The notes under the pieces were generated by a model. That model saw nothing but the letters and a program-made list of their open reading frames with translations, was not told where the DNA came from and did no database searches. Of a stretch of DNA of 64,000 bases, positions 10,610 through 27,272 are shown in pieces. Origin of the DNA: Aspergillus flavus. Taxonomy: Eukaryota > Ascomycota > Eurotiomycetes > Eurotiales > Aspergillaceae. Both the position numbers and the translations under genes were made by a program. Within the stretch, counting starts at the first letter, position 1; each line of letters begins with the position of its first letter. The DNA is taken from positions 372,001 to 436,000 of the forward strand of contig NC_092404.1 of NCBI RefSeq assembly GCF_009017415.1. The letters run 5' to 3'.

Positions 10610-11950
10610 ATGACAACCAATAACCAGACATTGTCGCAGTGGAAAGGCTTAGTCGCCAAATACCCCAAAGTCGAGTTCATATGGCTAGAGCTCCTGTGGT
10701 ATACATCTAATACGTTCGTTCGGATGGTGCCCAGAGCAAAATTCGCAGCAATGATAGAAAGCGATACCTACTTCAACGTCCCTCTGGTGGCCTTCTACTT
10801 GACCCCGGGTGATCATCCGGCGAAAGGCGCCTCGCCCAGTGGGTCATTTCGGCTTTGTCCTGACCTAAGTACAGCATATTGCCAGGCAGGCTCAGGTGGC
10901 ACCCGTCTAGTCATCCAGTGCGAATGCACCCAACCAGACGGGTCTCCATTGGATTTGTGCGCGCGGTCCCGCCTCCGCACACTGGATAATACCCTGCAAT
11001 GCAAGATGGGCATGGATATTCTGATCGGGTTTGAAATCGAAGTAGTGTTTATGAAACCCGAGAAATCACCTGATGGGGCACCAACATACAGCCCTCTGAG
11101 CTCGCTTCATTCATGGTCCTCTGTAACAAGGGATGACTTAATGTACCTGGACCTTATCGAGAGTATTGCGCGCTCATTGGCGGACGTCGGCATCATGCTG
11201 GAGCATTTTCATTCCGAGGCAGCACCAGGGCAGTGGGAGTTCGTGCTTCCCCCGGAAAGCCCAGTGAAGGCCATTGATTCACTTCTCAAGGCCCGAGAAA
11301 CGATCAGGTCGGTGGCTTGTTCAGGGGGGTTGCATGCCACCCTATATCCTAGGGTAATAGATGACGAGATCGGAACCGGCGCACACGTCCATATATCTGT
11401 CAACAACCGGAATGGGTATACCCAGTCGCCCGACGGTTTCTTTGGCGGTATAATACAGCATATGCCTTCCATTCTGGCGTTCACGTTACCGCAAGAAGTG
11501 AGTTACCAACGAGTTCAGACAGGACTATTTAGTGGAGGTGAATACGCCTGCTGGGGCTGGGAGAATAAGGAGGCATCGCTGCGTCGCATCGACATGAACC
11601 GTTTTGAGTTCAAATTGATGGACGGGCTTGCAAACCCTTATCTTGCGCTTTCAGCCATCTTAGCAGCGGGTTTAGACGGTCTTGAAAAGGAAACACCCCT
11701 TCTAGGTGGGCCCTGCGACCAAGCGTACGCGCATCTCCGGCCGGAAGAGCAGAAAGCGCTTGGCATAACGACAATGTTGCCAAAAACGCTGAAGGATAGT
11801 TTGGCCGCGCTGGAAGCAAACTCTGAATTAGGTGTACTGCTTGGGCCCGGTATGGTCTCTGCCTATGCTATGGTGAAGCGGGGAGAAGTGGATTCTTTAC
11901 GGGCAATGCCTGACGATGCAAGAAAGGCTTGGTTGATCTCGAGGTACTGA
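10610..11950 (+). CDS. glutamine synthetase-like protein (type I / FluG C-terminal type)
   Basis: Intronless, 446 aa. The catalytic beta-grasp and barrel motifs of type I glutamine synthetase are visible in order: GFEIEVVFM (about 145), HSEAAPGQWEFVLP (about 205), GTGAHVHISVNN, GGEYACWGWENKEASLRR and MDGLANPYLALSAILAAGLDG. The protein lacks the N-terminal amidohydrolase domain of developmental regulator FluG, so it is a stand-alone GS-fold enzyme. Fungi use a different, type II-like enzyme for glutamine synthesis. Members of the present group are thought to be gamma-glutamyl ligases acting on amines or aromatic substrates. Which amine is joined is not visible. The gene is complete and its third-position use looks like neighbouring real genes. 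Confidence 0.88.
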   Translation: MTTNNQTLSQWKGLVAKYPKVEFIWLELLWYTSNTFVRMVPRAKFAAMIESDTYFNVPLVAFYLTPGDHPAKGASPSGSFRLCPDLSTAYCQAGSGGTRLVIQCECTQPDGSPLDLCARSRLRTLDNTLQCKMGMDILIGFEIEVVFMKPEKSPDGAPTYSPLSSLHSWSSVTRDDLMYLDLIESIARSLADVGIMLEHFHSEAAPGQWEFVLPPESPVKAIDSLLKARETIRSVACSGGLHATLYPRVIDDEIGTGAHVHISVNNRNGYTQSPDGFFGGIIQHMPSILAFTLPQEVSYQRVQTGLFSGGEYACWGWENKEASLRRIDMNRFEFKLMDGLANPYLALSAILAAGLDGLEKETPLLGGPCDQAYAHLRPEEQKALGITTMLPKTLKDSLAALEANSELGVLLGPGMVSAYAMVKRGEVDSLRAMPDDARKAWLISRY

Positions 11951-14678
<2,728 letters not shown>

Positions 14679-15928
14679 GATGTATATTGTGAAAGTCAAG
14701 ACACTCCAACGCCTTTCCAGACAGAGTCAGACATAGAACAAGATAGTGATACGCTGGATTATCTACATTGGAAATATTCACACTCTATTACTGTTAGGAC
14801 AATACACTTCATCAGGGTTAACTTCATCACCCAAAATCTATCTTAATGTGGCAGGTATTGTGGCAGGCTCTTCCTTGATCTGTGAAAATTATGCCCTCAA
14901 CCTCATTTTAGCCACAGTGATTTCGACATAAGAGCTGAACGGGGGTGCCTACAGGTTTTCCTCGCCGCTGGTACAGATATCTCCTGGCTCTGTTGAATAT
15001 GTATGATGTATGTCGGCCCCAAAAAGGAAACATCAGCCCATACCCATGTTCAGGCTTTTGATAGGAATTCTAGTTCATTTTAGTCAAGCTGGGATACCGT
15101 AGATAGTAGTATGTGGATCTATGAAACTTTGGCAATCATGGATTGATTAATCGCCTGATTCGTTTGTCTACAGAACATACGGAAATAGTGGCTCAGAATT
15201 TCAAAGACCCAACAGTATCGTCTGATTTTTCGCAACCGAGATGTTAGCCGTCTCTTAGGCTAGCTGCCCGACCCCGCTTCGGGGTATTGGTCTGATATCG
15301 TGTACGTGAGCCTCGAGCATGAGTCCAGTCCTGTCATTGATAAAGAAAGATGGGTAACACGCTGGCATGCGCCAACCCCAACCACGTAGAGCGTTCTGGA
15401 GCTTTTGGTACCACACACCTGATGCCTATTTTGATCAATAATGGGCACCACTGGGCCGTAAGCAGTATCCTCAAGGTAACTGTATGTCTTTTGGTGCTCT
15501 CATGTAGACCGTTTTGTCCAAGTCACGGTTTAGGAATGCGGCTTTTACATATCGCTGGTGGACACCGTTCCCGAGCACTAGTAGATTTAAATGCACATTC
15601 TCACACCATAATCAATACCTAAGAGTCAGGAATTGAGAAAATGGGAAAACAGCATGTTTATGTAGGGATAAAACATGGAAACTTTCAATGGTTAGCATAG
15701 TCCGGACAGATATTCCTTTGTACGTCTTTGTTTAGAACTTTACATTACCAGACCCCACTGCTGGCGGTCGTATTGAATGTTTGCCTGTACCACTATACCG
15801 TCATGTGAACTAGACTTCGTTGAGACCCTGAACAACTTCAAGCATTACGCCTGAGCTTGTCCCTGTTGCGTTGTCCTCAGGCTTGTCACCTGCCAGCGCT
15901 ATATAGCTTGCTTTTACCTACCGTGAGT
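14679..15928. other. intergenic region
   Basis: About 1.25 kb; short ORFs at 14746 and 15350 show no family features. Contains the amidase promoter. No repeats seen. Confidence 0.4.
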
Positions 15929-18413
<2,485 letters not shown>

Positions 18414-19396
18414 ACTGTGAACTTGACATCCATCTTGAGGTTCATGCTGAAATTGATTGGCTTTACCTGATAGTGAGCATCAAAAAGAATTGCACGTGAA
18501 GGTGTGGTCATATTAGACTAGAAGATGAACCAGTAATGAATCAGATTTTTCAGGGCTCTTCCAGTCACAGATATATATTCCTTTGGCACTCAAGTTATTT
18601 TTTTATTAGCAAGAGTAGTCTGCGCAGACATGGCTCTCTCTTATTTTCTTATGTGCGTTATGTGTTAGGTTCCCAATTTGGGAACTCCTATCAGCGACCG
18701 AAGTTTGCGTCGCATCTCCATTTAAGTCGTTCCATGTACGGCGTCAATCATGGAAGAGATAATGTACGGAGATTAATGCTGGTCACGTGCCTCTGGCACC
18801 AAACCATAGCACGATTCTCCACACGTAGCATCCCACAAAATAGTTTTTAAGCATTGACGACAAAAATAAATATACAAGGGAATGACTGAGTTAACTGCAT
18901 ATTAAATCTCGCATAATGCTGCAGCAATGAGATCCCTTCTTTTTGGTCGGAAATCACATGACCTTAGGAATGGGCAATGTGTCTCTTCAGCTAATATAGG
19001 AATCACAAGTAGCAAACAGATTCTCGATTGGCTAACTTGGTGTTTGAGAGAACATTCCATGCCAAACCCAAACAATATTATAGTCGTATTGGACTTCGAA
19101 AATTCATTTCAATCCTGAAGGCTCAAAAGCTCATTGGCGTTCCTATCTCCTCGTAGAAAGTTTGATTGAGCCCTACAAGGAGATTACAAATGATATCATA
19201 TCCACCAATCCAAATTAAAGGAAGTATATTTTTAGAACAGTTTCCTGCAGACCGAAAACGAGCAAACAAATAAAAAATACCCGAAGACACTTTCATGCTA
19301 AAACCAAACCGGGCTAATGCAAAGGACCTATTCTAGAAAGTCGACAGAAGAAAAGGAAAAAATGCCAGCGCATCATCCGAGTGTGCCCCACTACCA
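18414..19396. other. intergenic between convergent genes
   Basis: About 980 bp; 3' flanks of the amidase and the WW-domain gene. No gene or repeat seen. Confidence 0.45.
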
Positions 19397-20460
19397 CTAC
19401 CAGTCATCCGGCGGAGGAGAGTAAGCGCGCTCCTCAGAAGGCTCGTCGTAGTGGTGGTAGATGTGCTGCTCCACGATCTTGTGCTCGACGACTTCTTCCT
19501 CCTCCTCCTCCTCCTTTTCAGACTCGGAGTCAGAACCGCCTATTTTGTGTTAGTTGTTGTTTTGACAATAATTTTTGAGGGGTGGGGTAAGATTGTAGAC
19601 ATACCAAATTCATGATTAAGAACAGCTCCGGCAACACCACCAAGCGCCAAACCGGCGGCGGCTCCCATGAGCATCTTCTTCTTTTCACTCTTCTTCCTGT
19701 CGGCCTCAGACTGGTACTCGCCCTGCTGAGGAGGAGGGTAGTAGCCTCCCTCCTGGGGAGGGGGACCGCCGTAGTAGCCACCAGGGGGAGGACTAATCGG
19801 GCCGGAAGGAGGGGGGCTCATGATAGCGGGAGGGCCACCGGGGCCCATGTCACGCGAGGAGTCGCCAAAAGGCTGCTCCCACTGGGAGTTGCCGGTGGCT
19901 ACCTCAACCCAGAAGGCGCGGCGGGCGTTGGGCTCCCATTCCTGAACCCAACCCATGGGAAGAGGTGGTGGGGGAATTTGAGGAGGACGGGCGGAAGGTG
20001 GTGCGGAGGAGTAGGGAGGGCGGGAGTCGAAGGAACGGTCTGATTCGTATGGGGGTCTCTCGGATGGTGGTCTGTCATACGGAGGGCGTTGGTCTTGAGG
20101 GGGCTGCCCATATGGAGGGCGCTCGTATTGCGAACGCTCGCCGGGAGGTGGCTGTTCGTAAGGGGGACGGTCGTATGGTGAGCGCTCGCCAGAGGGAGGC
20201 CTTTGCTCGTAAGGGGGACGGTCGTATGGTGGGCGCTCGCCAGAGGGAGGTCCCTGTTCGTAAGGGGGACGCTCGTATTGTGGACGGTCACCGGGAGGCC
20301 CCTGTTCGTATGGAGGCCTGTCGTAAGAGGGGCGCTCACCGTAGGGAGGACGCTGGTCATATGGGGGGCGCTCATAGCCTCCGGGAGACTGCCCGTATGG
20401 AGGCTGTCCATATGGAGGCTGCCCATATGGGGGTTGAGGGGGAGCACCGTAGTACGACAT
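19397..20460 (-). CDS. WW-domain protein with PPxY-rich repeats and acidic tail
   Basis: Two exons, 20460-19605 and 19539-19397; the intron starts gtatgtc and ends aatag. The N-terminal about 160 residues are an imperfect repeat of (R/Q)PPY(E/D/G) units rich in Pro, Tyr, Gly, Arg and Gln. A WW domain follows (about 165-200): [20 protein letters not shown], then the second tryptophan in NSQWEQPF. Then come a Gly/Pro linker, a basic stretch ([12 protein letters not shown]), a short Ala/Gly hydrophobic segment ([16 protein letters not shown]), a Glu run and a His/Tyr-rich tail ending SPPPDDW. WW domains bind PPxY, which the protein itself carries many times. Similar fungal proteins are annotated only as WW-domain or proline-rich proteins. 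The Gly-rich hydrophobic segment resembles the glycine-zipper part of some stress-related proteins. A TATA-like ATTTAAA lies about 105 bp upstream. Confidence 0.85.
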
Positions 20461-22344
20461 AGTAAGGGCAGACAATTGGAGTTCACACAAATCAAGGCTA
20501 AGGAAGAAGAAAAAATGGAAGAGAGGAATAAGAAGATAGAATGAGAGCAAGTAGTTTGGGCGGCTTTAAATATATCGCTCAATCTGGCGAGGGGAAAGAG
20601 CAGCCTTAGTTAGGTCTCAACTCACCACACCCCTGTATGGAGTCGCCAGACGCTAGATTAATGACAATGAGACCTCAGGAGCCTCCGGTGCCCGCGGGGG
20701 CTTGAAAACCATTCGCTAATAGTGAGATCCATATCACTAGAGTATCCACTGCATTACTGGTTGCATGGGGAAGTGTCAATAGTCTGGCAGTTGGTGGTGC
20801 TGCAGATCTGTCCTCTCAGATGCAAAAATTTAGGCAGATACATATTCATGGCCGGACTCCATCCATACCCCTGATTGTTCCCAATAATCCCAGAGCGCTA
20901 AGTGAAGCACCGAAACAGGCCACAGAGTTCAATGGGAGGGGGACGTGCTTCATCCTCCCGCCACACGTTCAACCTGCCATTCTGAGTTATCTGGCTATTG
21001 ACAGCGTCTTCATTTGCTTCAGGAGGGATAGTATGACATCTTCGATCATGGGCATCAACCCCACCATACCCTACAAAACCGCTGCCTGGAGGGTCTCTTG
21101 GCGCCACTAAAACGATTATATGGCTCACTGATGACACATCCAATCGGAGTCCTTGCGTTCTAGGCATCAGCCACACCGGCGTATCAGCATTGATCCCCCT
21201 CCAATGACCCTTGCCGAGTTGTGACAAGCCACAAATCCCGCATAATGGAGGGGTTCTCCATCTGACATCTTCAACTTGACACCGAGTCTTTGCCCTCTCT
21301 TGGCCCCTTGAGCTTCGAAAAGTCATATATCACATGCCTTGGAAAACTACCATGCCCATAGTATCACGTTGAAAAGAAGAGGATCGAATTGTACGTCGTA
21401 TTGAGTGTTTAAATGACTAATTAATTGAACCAAAGGGTCACGCAAGACTTCCACCGGCATCTTCGGCATCCAAATTGAGCGAAAGACAGGAGCTCGCCAC
21501 GTGTGACTCAGCCAGTGGCTGTGGAGAGGCGCCCAGCCACAGCCCATTCCGGAAGATTCCTTGAAAGTGGATCGGATGTGCCCTCTGTCTCCTTTTTCTT
21601 CTTTCTAGTTGACGGAGTCTAAAGAGGGAATAGTGTTTCCATTCTGGTATCTTGGCGTCGAGGTTGTTGCCCCAGCAACTGCGCCTGTTTCGATATTAGA
21701 GCGGAGAATCCTTAATTAGGCGGAAATTAGAAGGTGGGCTCTGCAATATGGAGTATCTCATCCTCATCGGGAATATGAGGGCGGAGGATCCTTGAACAAC
21801 AATCCAATCCATATTTCCTATTCAACCTGCCATACGTAACCCCCAGCTAGAAATACCTGGAAGTGCTTATGAACAGTTGGTACTCTGGATATAATTATCC
21901 CGATTTTACTGGCCCGATCATTGACGTCTACGCTGAACAGACGGAGGGAGCGTAAGTTCAGTTTAAGGGTTCAAGTGTCGAGTAAATGGTAGAATCGATA
22001 GAATTGATGCTACTTTTTGATCTCGCACCCGGTCGCCAGAATGGTCTAGTCAGATAATTAAGAAAGACCTTAGCACTTCTTAGCAGTGACGTGGTCTTCA
22101 GGTATACCGGTCTGGCCTATGCGCTAGAGAGGCATTATACCCCTAATGGCTTTGACTTATTTTACCTCTTTACTTCTGTTATAGCCAGCGGGTTTCTTGA
22201 AAGAACAAACAGAAGACTTATGTTCTTATGAGGGCGAAAATCCCCGGCTCTTATATAACAGATCAGGCATGTCATCTCATAATTTGAACTCAAACACTTC
22301 CAGCCATTTATTCCCCGGATCAGGAACGACACAACTCACCAAAG
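20461..22344. other. 1.9-kb intergenic region
   Basis: No real gene found; the minus ORF at 20898-21326 (142 codons) has no family features, low coding character and no clear start context. It holds the WW gene promoter and the 3' flank of the beta-xylosidase gene. Confidence 0.4.
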
Positions 22345-25180
22345 CTAACTATGTGCTTCAGTGGACGCTGGCTGAATATGAACGGGCACAGTAAAGTTAT
22401 ACTGCACATCAGGTATAGGCAGCGTCTCGATCACCGCTGGGCTACCCTTCAATGTAAACTCGAAAGTCAATTCCTCTGAATTATCCAATGCAATCTTGTA
22501 ACGTCCTGGAAAAATGACGAGACTTCCATTCTCATCAGCTCGTGCCAGTGAGCCGAGGGTGAGAGGCAGCTCTGCCACTTGATCGCTTCCACGAGCAATA
22601 TTGAGGAGACGCACGTAAGACACCAGGGACTTATTTGGTCGTGGAGCCGGGCCCGCATTCTTGCTGGAGAGAAACAACAGGCTAACGTAGTCGGAAGTTT
22701 TATGGCCGACATTTTTGACTCTCGCCTTGACAGTGGTCAAGGGTGTGTTGTCATTGATCGGACCGCCTGAACTATTTCGGCATGAGGCGACAAGGTCCTG
22801 AATGTTGTACTCACGGTTCAAAGTCTTTTCCCAGTCAAACATGAATTTTGTGTAGTGAAGGCCGTAGCCGAACGGGAGCACCGGCTTTCCTGTGTACCAT
22901 TTGTATGTTCGTCCGGGATATAAATCTGTAGGGCGAAGGTTGATATCGAAGATATTGACTTGGTCGGCATAACTGGCGGGATACTGTGTGACGGGTAGTC
23001 TGCCTGCAGGTGACCTTTTGCCCACAAGAACATCAAGGAGAGCAGTGCCTCCGCTTTGACTGGGATATCCCGCCCAAACCAGAGCTTGGATATCTTTGTT
23101 CTTCAGGATGGCGCTGTCATCGACCTGGCCGCCTCCAAATTGGACGACTACCAGTGGCTTGGAGAGCTTGGACAAGCTCGTGATGAGATCTAGTTGGTTT
23201 CCTGGCCAAGCGAGCGAAGTCCGGTCCAGCGTTTCGGACTCGAGGGAGTTGTCGATGCCACCAAGATAAATGATCAAATCGGACTTGTTTGCGGCTGCTA
23301 GAGCCTCCTCGAATCCACTGGTGTTCTGATTGTTGATTGCTGTACCCAGTGCATAATTCACTTTCCACCTGCTGTCGCCAAATGCTTCCAATGGGCTGAT
23401 CAAGTACGGGGCATCGCCGGAGTAGTCGCCCTGCATCTGAGTCGTGGCATTTGCGAATGGTCCAATCACAGCGACACTCTTGTATTTATGCGGAGAATCT
23501 AAAGGAAGAAGATCGTCATTCTTGAGAAGCGTCATGCCTTCGACTGCAGCCTCATACGCGAGAGCCTGTGCGTCAGGGGTAGAAACGTCAGAGAAATCGA
23601 GTTTGTCGTACTTCCCGCCGTCAAAGAAGCCGACCGTGAACAATGCCGAATATAGTCTTGCCAATGACTGGTCCATGACTTTGACTGAGGTCTGATTTGC
23701 CGCGAGAGATTCGTTGAGCTTCAGATAGGACGAACCACATTCCAAATCAACACCGGCATTGAGAGCAACTGAGGCTGCCGCTTCTTCGGTGTCAGTAAAG
23801 TTGTGGTATTGCCAAATATCTGTGACTGCGCCGCAGTCAGACACCACGTAGTGATAGTCTGAATTGAAATTCCAGTGCTTTCTGAGCACCTCATCGAGAA
23901 GGTATTCATTCGCACAAGCTGGGATGCCGGAGACTGAATTGTACGAACACATAATGCTTCCCACATCCGTGTCACGCACGCAAGTCTTGAATGGTGCAAG
24001 GAAGTACTCGCTCAGATCCTGCTGGGTCGGATTGTAGTTGTTTCCATATCTACCCGTTTCCAAGTCGTAGACCGCGTAATGCTTGCATGTTGCGATGACT
24101 TGCTTGTTCTTCGGGTCATCGCCCTGAAGTCCTGGAACAAAATTGCGAATATAATTCTGCGCGACCAAAGGATCCTCACCGGGTGTTTCTTGCCCTCTTC
24201 CCCATCGAGGATCTCTGAATCCATTGATGTTCGGAGCCCAGAAATCGAATCCCGAAAATCCATTGTTGCCAAATACCCGTCCTTCTCTGCCAATTACTTC
24301 AGCGATTTTGCGAATCAAAGTGTCATCGAAGGAAGCCGCTGTTAGGATCGGTGCAGGGAAACTTGTGGCATAGCTGAAGTTAGCTGGTTTGGAAGTGAAT
24401 TGCACACCTGGTGCAGAGCCGACACCATGAGTTGCCTCACTCCACCACTCGTAGGAAGGTAAGCCGAGGCGGGTAGATCCAGCTGAAGCATCCACGAGAT
24501 TAAGGATCTTTTCCTCCAGGGTCAGGGATTTGACCAGTGAATCGACTCTCTCCGCAATGCTTAATGAAGTATCACAGACAGGGTGACTGCAGAGGGGCTG
24601 GGTTTGACACGCTGGCACGAATTTAGTGTTCACTCCGCCCCCTTGTGGATTTGAGATTTTATACAAGGACATGCTAAATACAGGTGCAGAATGTTAGCAT
24701 TTTGTTCTCTTTGACTTTGGCATTTGACTTACACATAGTTTCCTCCACATGCGCTGGATGGTTCAGTTGCGCATTGAGAGTTGCAGCTGGTCTCATTTGT
24801 CTTGGTTGCGAGGCTGAAATCGGGCTCACTCCCACAGAAACATTGCCTATTTGGGGATCAGCGTGAGAACCAATAGTTTATTCGGTAAAAAGAGAGCTTG
24901 CTTACGTTCCAAACTCGATACCCCCATATGTAAAGCCCCGTTGACCGCACCAGTTGGCACAGTACTGAGGTGTCATACCAATGGTGCTAAGTTTCGCTGC
25001 CGTCAAAATCGTCACTTTAGGATCTAAGTAACACCCAACGTAGCTTTTTGAGGCATTATAGACTGCTGTAGGTTCTGAATTGTCATGATTACAGACAAAT
25101 GCGGCGTGTACACCAGTCTGTACTGCCATGAGAGACAGTAGTACTGTTGCACTGACGCGAAAGGGCTGAGATGGTGCCAT
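22345..25180 (-). CDS. secreted GH3 beta-xylosidase with N-terminal WSC domain
   Basis: Three exons, 25180-24906, 24846-24733, 24673-22345; 905 aa with matching phases. A signal peptide is followed by a complete WSC domain (about 45-130) with its cysteine pattern: SYVGCYLD, YCANWCGQRGFTYGGIE, QCFCGSE, CNSQC, ACGGNY. The remaining about 775 residues are a full glycoside hydrolase family 3 enzyme of the fungal exo-beta-xylosidase branch: NGFRDPRWGRGQETPGEDP, CKHYAVYDLE, SIMCSYNSVSG, nucleophile Asp in YVVSDCGAV, the C-terminal alpha/beta domain and a fibronectin-like tail. It should release xylose from xylo-oligosaccharides outside the cell. The WSC domain, which binds glycans or the cell wall, may anchor or target it. 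It shares a promoter with the GH93-like gene at 26055. Confidence 0.92.
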
Positions 25181-26054
25181 GATGATCTTCTTCCAATCTC
25201 TGCACCGAGAAACTGAAAGATGCAGGTATCACTAGAAAGGAACTACAGAATGATACCCCGCTGTGTGATTAACAAGTCTAAGTGAATGCGGGACTTGTTC
25301 TACTGCATATAGGCATCCCGGCTTGTTGAATTTCGCCATTGATCTCTAGGCTAAATTACTGATTACATACTTAGTCGGATATAACCACACCGACTAGAGG
25401 TCCGGCATGCTCCTACTTGGCTCGCACTGTCGATCTCCGGTGTGGGAGGAGGGGTAGGTAACAATTTGCTCAGAATGGGCCACCGGTTGTCTTCCCCGTA
25501 TATTCTGGTACAGTCCCGGGACTGTATCGAAGTAGACTACGGAAGGTGGGAACGCTTCCCCGCAAAATCCGACAACCCTGGCGGCAGTTGGACCCTTAGA
25601 AACGAGCGCGTCTGCGGGTAATTTCCCGGTAGTTACTTCTCCGTTCTTTCAAGTAACCTTGCCTAAACTATAGGGATCACTGAACCATGAAAAGTCAGTT
25701 GATTCCATTAGGCTAATAGAAGTTAACCTAAATGGAAAGATCTTCCATTCCATCATAAGTTATGCATGCTCGCCTTTAGCCTAAATCTCCAGGTCACAAA
25801 TGCCTGTCTCAGAACTAACGGCTAAACGTTTATACAGCTAAAGGATTAGGGCTTCAACAATGTTGAACCTTTTCAACACGGATATTTTCCTGATTTGAAA
25901 TGGAAGAGTACCTATGGTCCCCGCACATAGATCGAGAACCGTATAAAATACTACGGTGAATATTGAATGAAACGTTTGAAGCCCAAGAGGAAAGGGCCCG
26001 ATTGAGACAGCCGCAGGCTAGTAGCTTTGTCATTGATATATCCGATTTGGAAAC
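25181..26054. promoter_or_regulatory. divergent promoter of the cell-wall-degradation pair
   Basis: Between two divergently transcribed glycosidase genes. GGCTAR elements, the binding core of the xylanolytic regulator XlnR, lie at 25349-25355 (+, GGCTAAA), 25711-25717 (+, GGCTAAT), 25775-25781 (-, GGCTAAA), 25820-25826 (+, GGCTAAA) and 26016-26022 (+, GGCTAGT). Two minus-strand GCGGGG sites that fit the CreA consensus SYGGRG are at 25559-25564 and 25919-25924. A TATA box (TATAAAA, 25942-25948) precedes the GH93-like gene by about 107 bp. Sites are read directly; regulation is inferred. Confidence 0.65.
25509..25526. promoter_or_regulatory. 18-bp perfect palindrome
   Basis: TACAGTCCCGGGACTGTA is identical to its reverse complement. 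It sits about 330 bp upstream of the GH3 start and about 530 bp upstream of the GH93-like start. It may be a homodimer binding site; no known factor recognised. Confidence 0.6.
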
Positions 26055-27272
26055 ATGCTCACGCAGCTTTTGCTCCTCGGCCTGGCCGGCCTTGTTTGTG
26101 TCAAATCAGTCAAGCCTCCCTTGACCCCAGCGCCACCAACACCGTCACCACGGCCGTGGTCCACTTTTGCAGAGAATATCATTTACCAGCCTGACTCAAA
26201 TCACTCCGTTCTCTATCCCCGGCAGGTTGAACTATCTGATGGAAGTCTCCTTGCGACAGCTTCGTTTGCGGGCGATAAGACTCCATACTTCCCCATATTC
26301 AAGAGTGCAGATGGTGGTGCTACCTGGTCTTGGATCTCCAACCTGACTGACCAGGTGAATGGATTGGGAATGTCAGCTCAGCCCGCGCTGGCAGAGTTGC
26401 CGTTTGCTGTGGACGACTACCCTGCCGGCACGATTTTGGCCAGTGGAAACAGCTGGGGAAGCAAGAGCACAAACATTGATATCTATGCCAGTAAAGATAG
26501 TGGTCATACCTGGAAGTTTGTCAGTAATGTGGCGAGAGGAAGTGGACCGGATATTACGAATGGAAATCCATGCATTTGGGAGCCTTTCATCGAGTGAGTT
26601 GAATTCTGACTAATTTTAGGTTTTACACACGCTGAACGGTGTAATTCTAGATTTTTCAACCATACCATCGGCGTGTTCTACTCTGACCAGCGTGATCCAC
26701 TCCATGGACAGAAGCTTGCTCACCAGGAATCGGCGGATTTAAGATCCTGGGGACCCGTGATAGACGATGTTTCCTACCTCAACTATACTGCTCGTCCTGG
26801 AATGACCAGCATTTCCTACATCCCCCCTCTGGGGAAGTATATCCTGGTCCACGAGTTCCCAGGAGGAGATAGCTGGTCCGGAGTAGGCTATCCCGTCTAC
26901 TATCGAATGTCCGACAGTCCATTTGATTTCCGCTTTGCCTATGGTATCCCCATCATGGTCGATGGAGTCCAGCCCAATGCGTCTCCTTATGTGGTCTGGT
27001 CCCCATCCGGTGGTGATAATGGAAGTATAATCGTTAGCGACGCTGATCATAGTGGTGTTTTCACCAACCAAGCCGGTGGCCAGCCTGATCAGTGGGAATT
27101 GCATGACACACCTCAAGCGCCCGCATACAGCCGGAGCTTACATGTCTTTGAGAAGTACCCTGATCATTTGATGCTACTCGGTGCAGGCGTGTTTGACGCA
27201 ACGGTAAATCTGCCGCTTTATCTTAGCGTTGTGAGCGTAGAAGATACCTTGAAGAAGCCAGCTGGGAAATAG
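26055..27272 (+). CDS. secreted GH93-like exo-arabinanase (sialidase-fold protein)
   Basis: Two exons, 26055-26593 and 26651-27272; 386 aa. The signal peptide (MLTQLLLLGLAGLVCVKS) is followed by a Pro-rich linker and a six-bladed sialidase-type propeller with Asp-box motifs (SADGGATWSW at about 75, SKDSGHTWKF at about 145). The sections SVLYPRQVELSDGSLLAT, ARPGMTSISYIPPLGKYILVHE (split here as ARPGMTSISY and GKYILVHE) and NPCIWEPFIE agree with glycoside hydrolase family 93 exo-alpha-1,5-L-arabinanases rather than true sialidases. It would release arabinobiose from arabinan. Its divergent neighbour is a beta-xylosidase and both have XlnR-type sites, which fits a shared plant-biomass role. A catalytically inactive BNR protein cannot be excluded without alignment. 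Confidence 0.85.

Noticed and set aside
19612..20582. Long ORFs on the plus strand and in another minus frame over the WW gene
   Set aside because: They are mirror products of the repetitive PPY coding sequence, with no family features and no splice logic.
20898..21326. 142-codon minus-strand ORF
   Set aside because: No recognisable domain, unusual composition, no good start context or promoter; most likely chance.
26055..27272. True exo-sialidase
   Set aside because: The Asp boxes are shared, but the surrounding motifs and the xylosidase neighbour fit GH93-like exo-arabinanase better; still to be confirmed by alignment.
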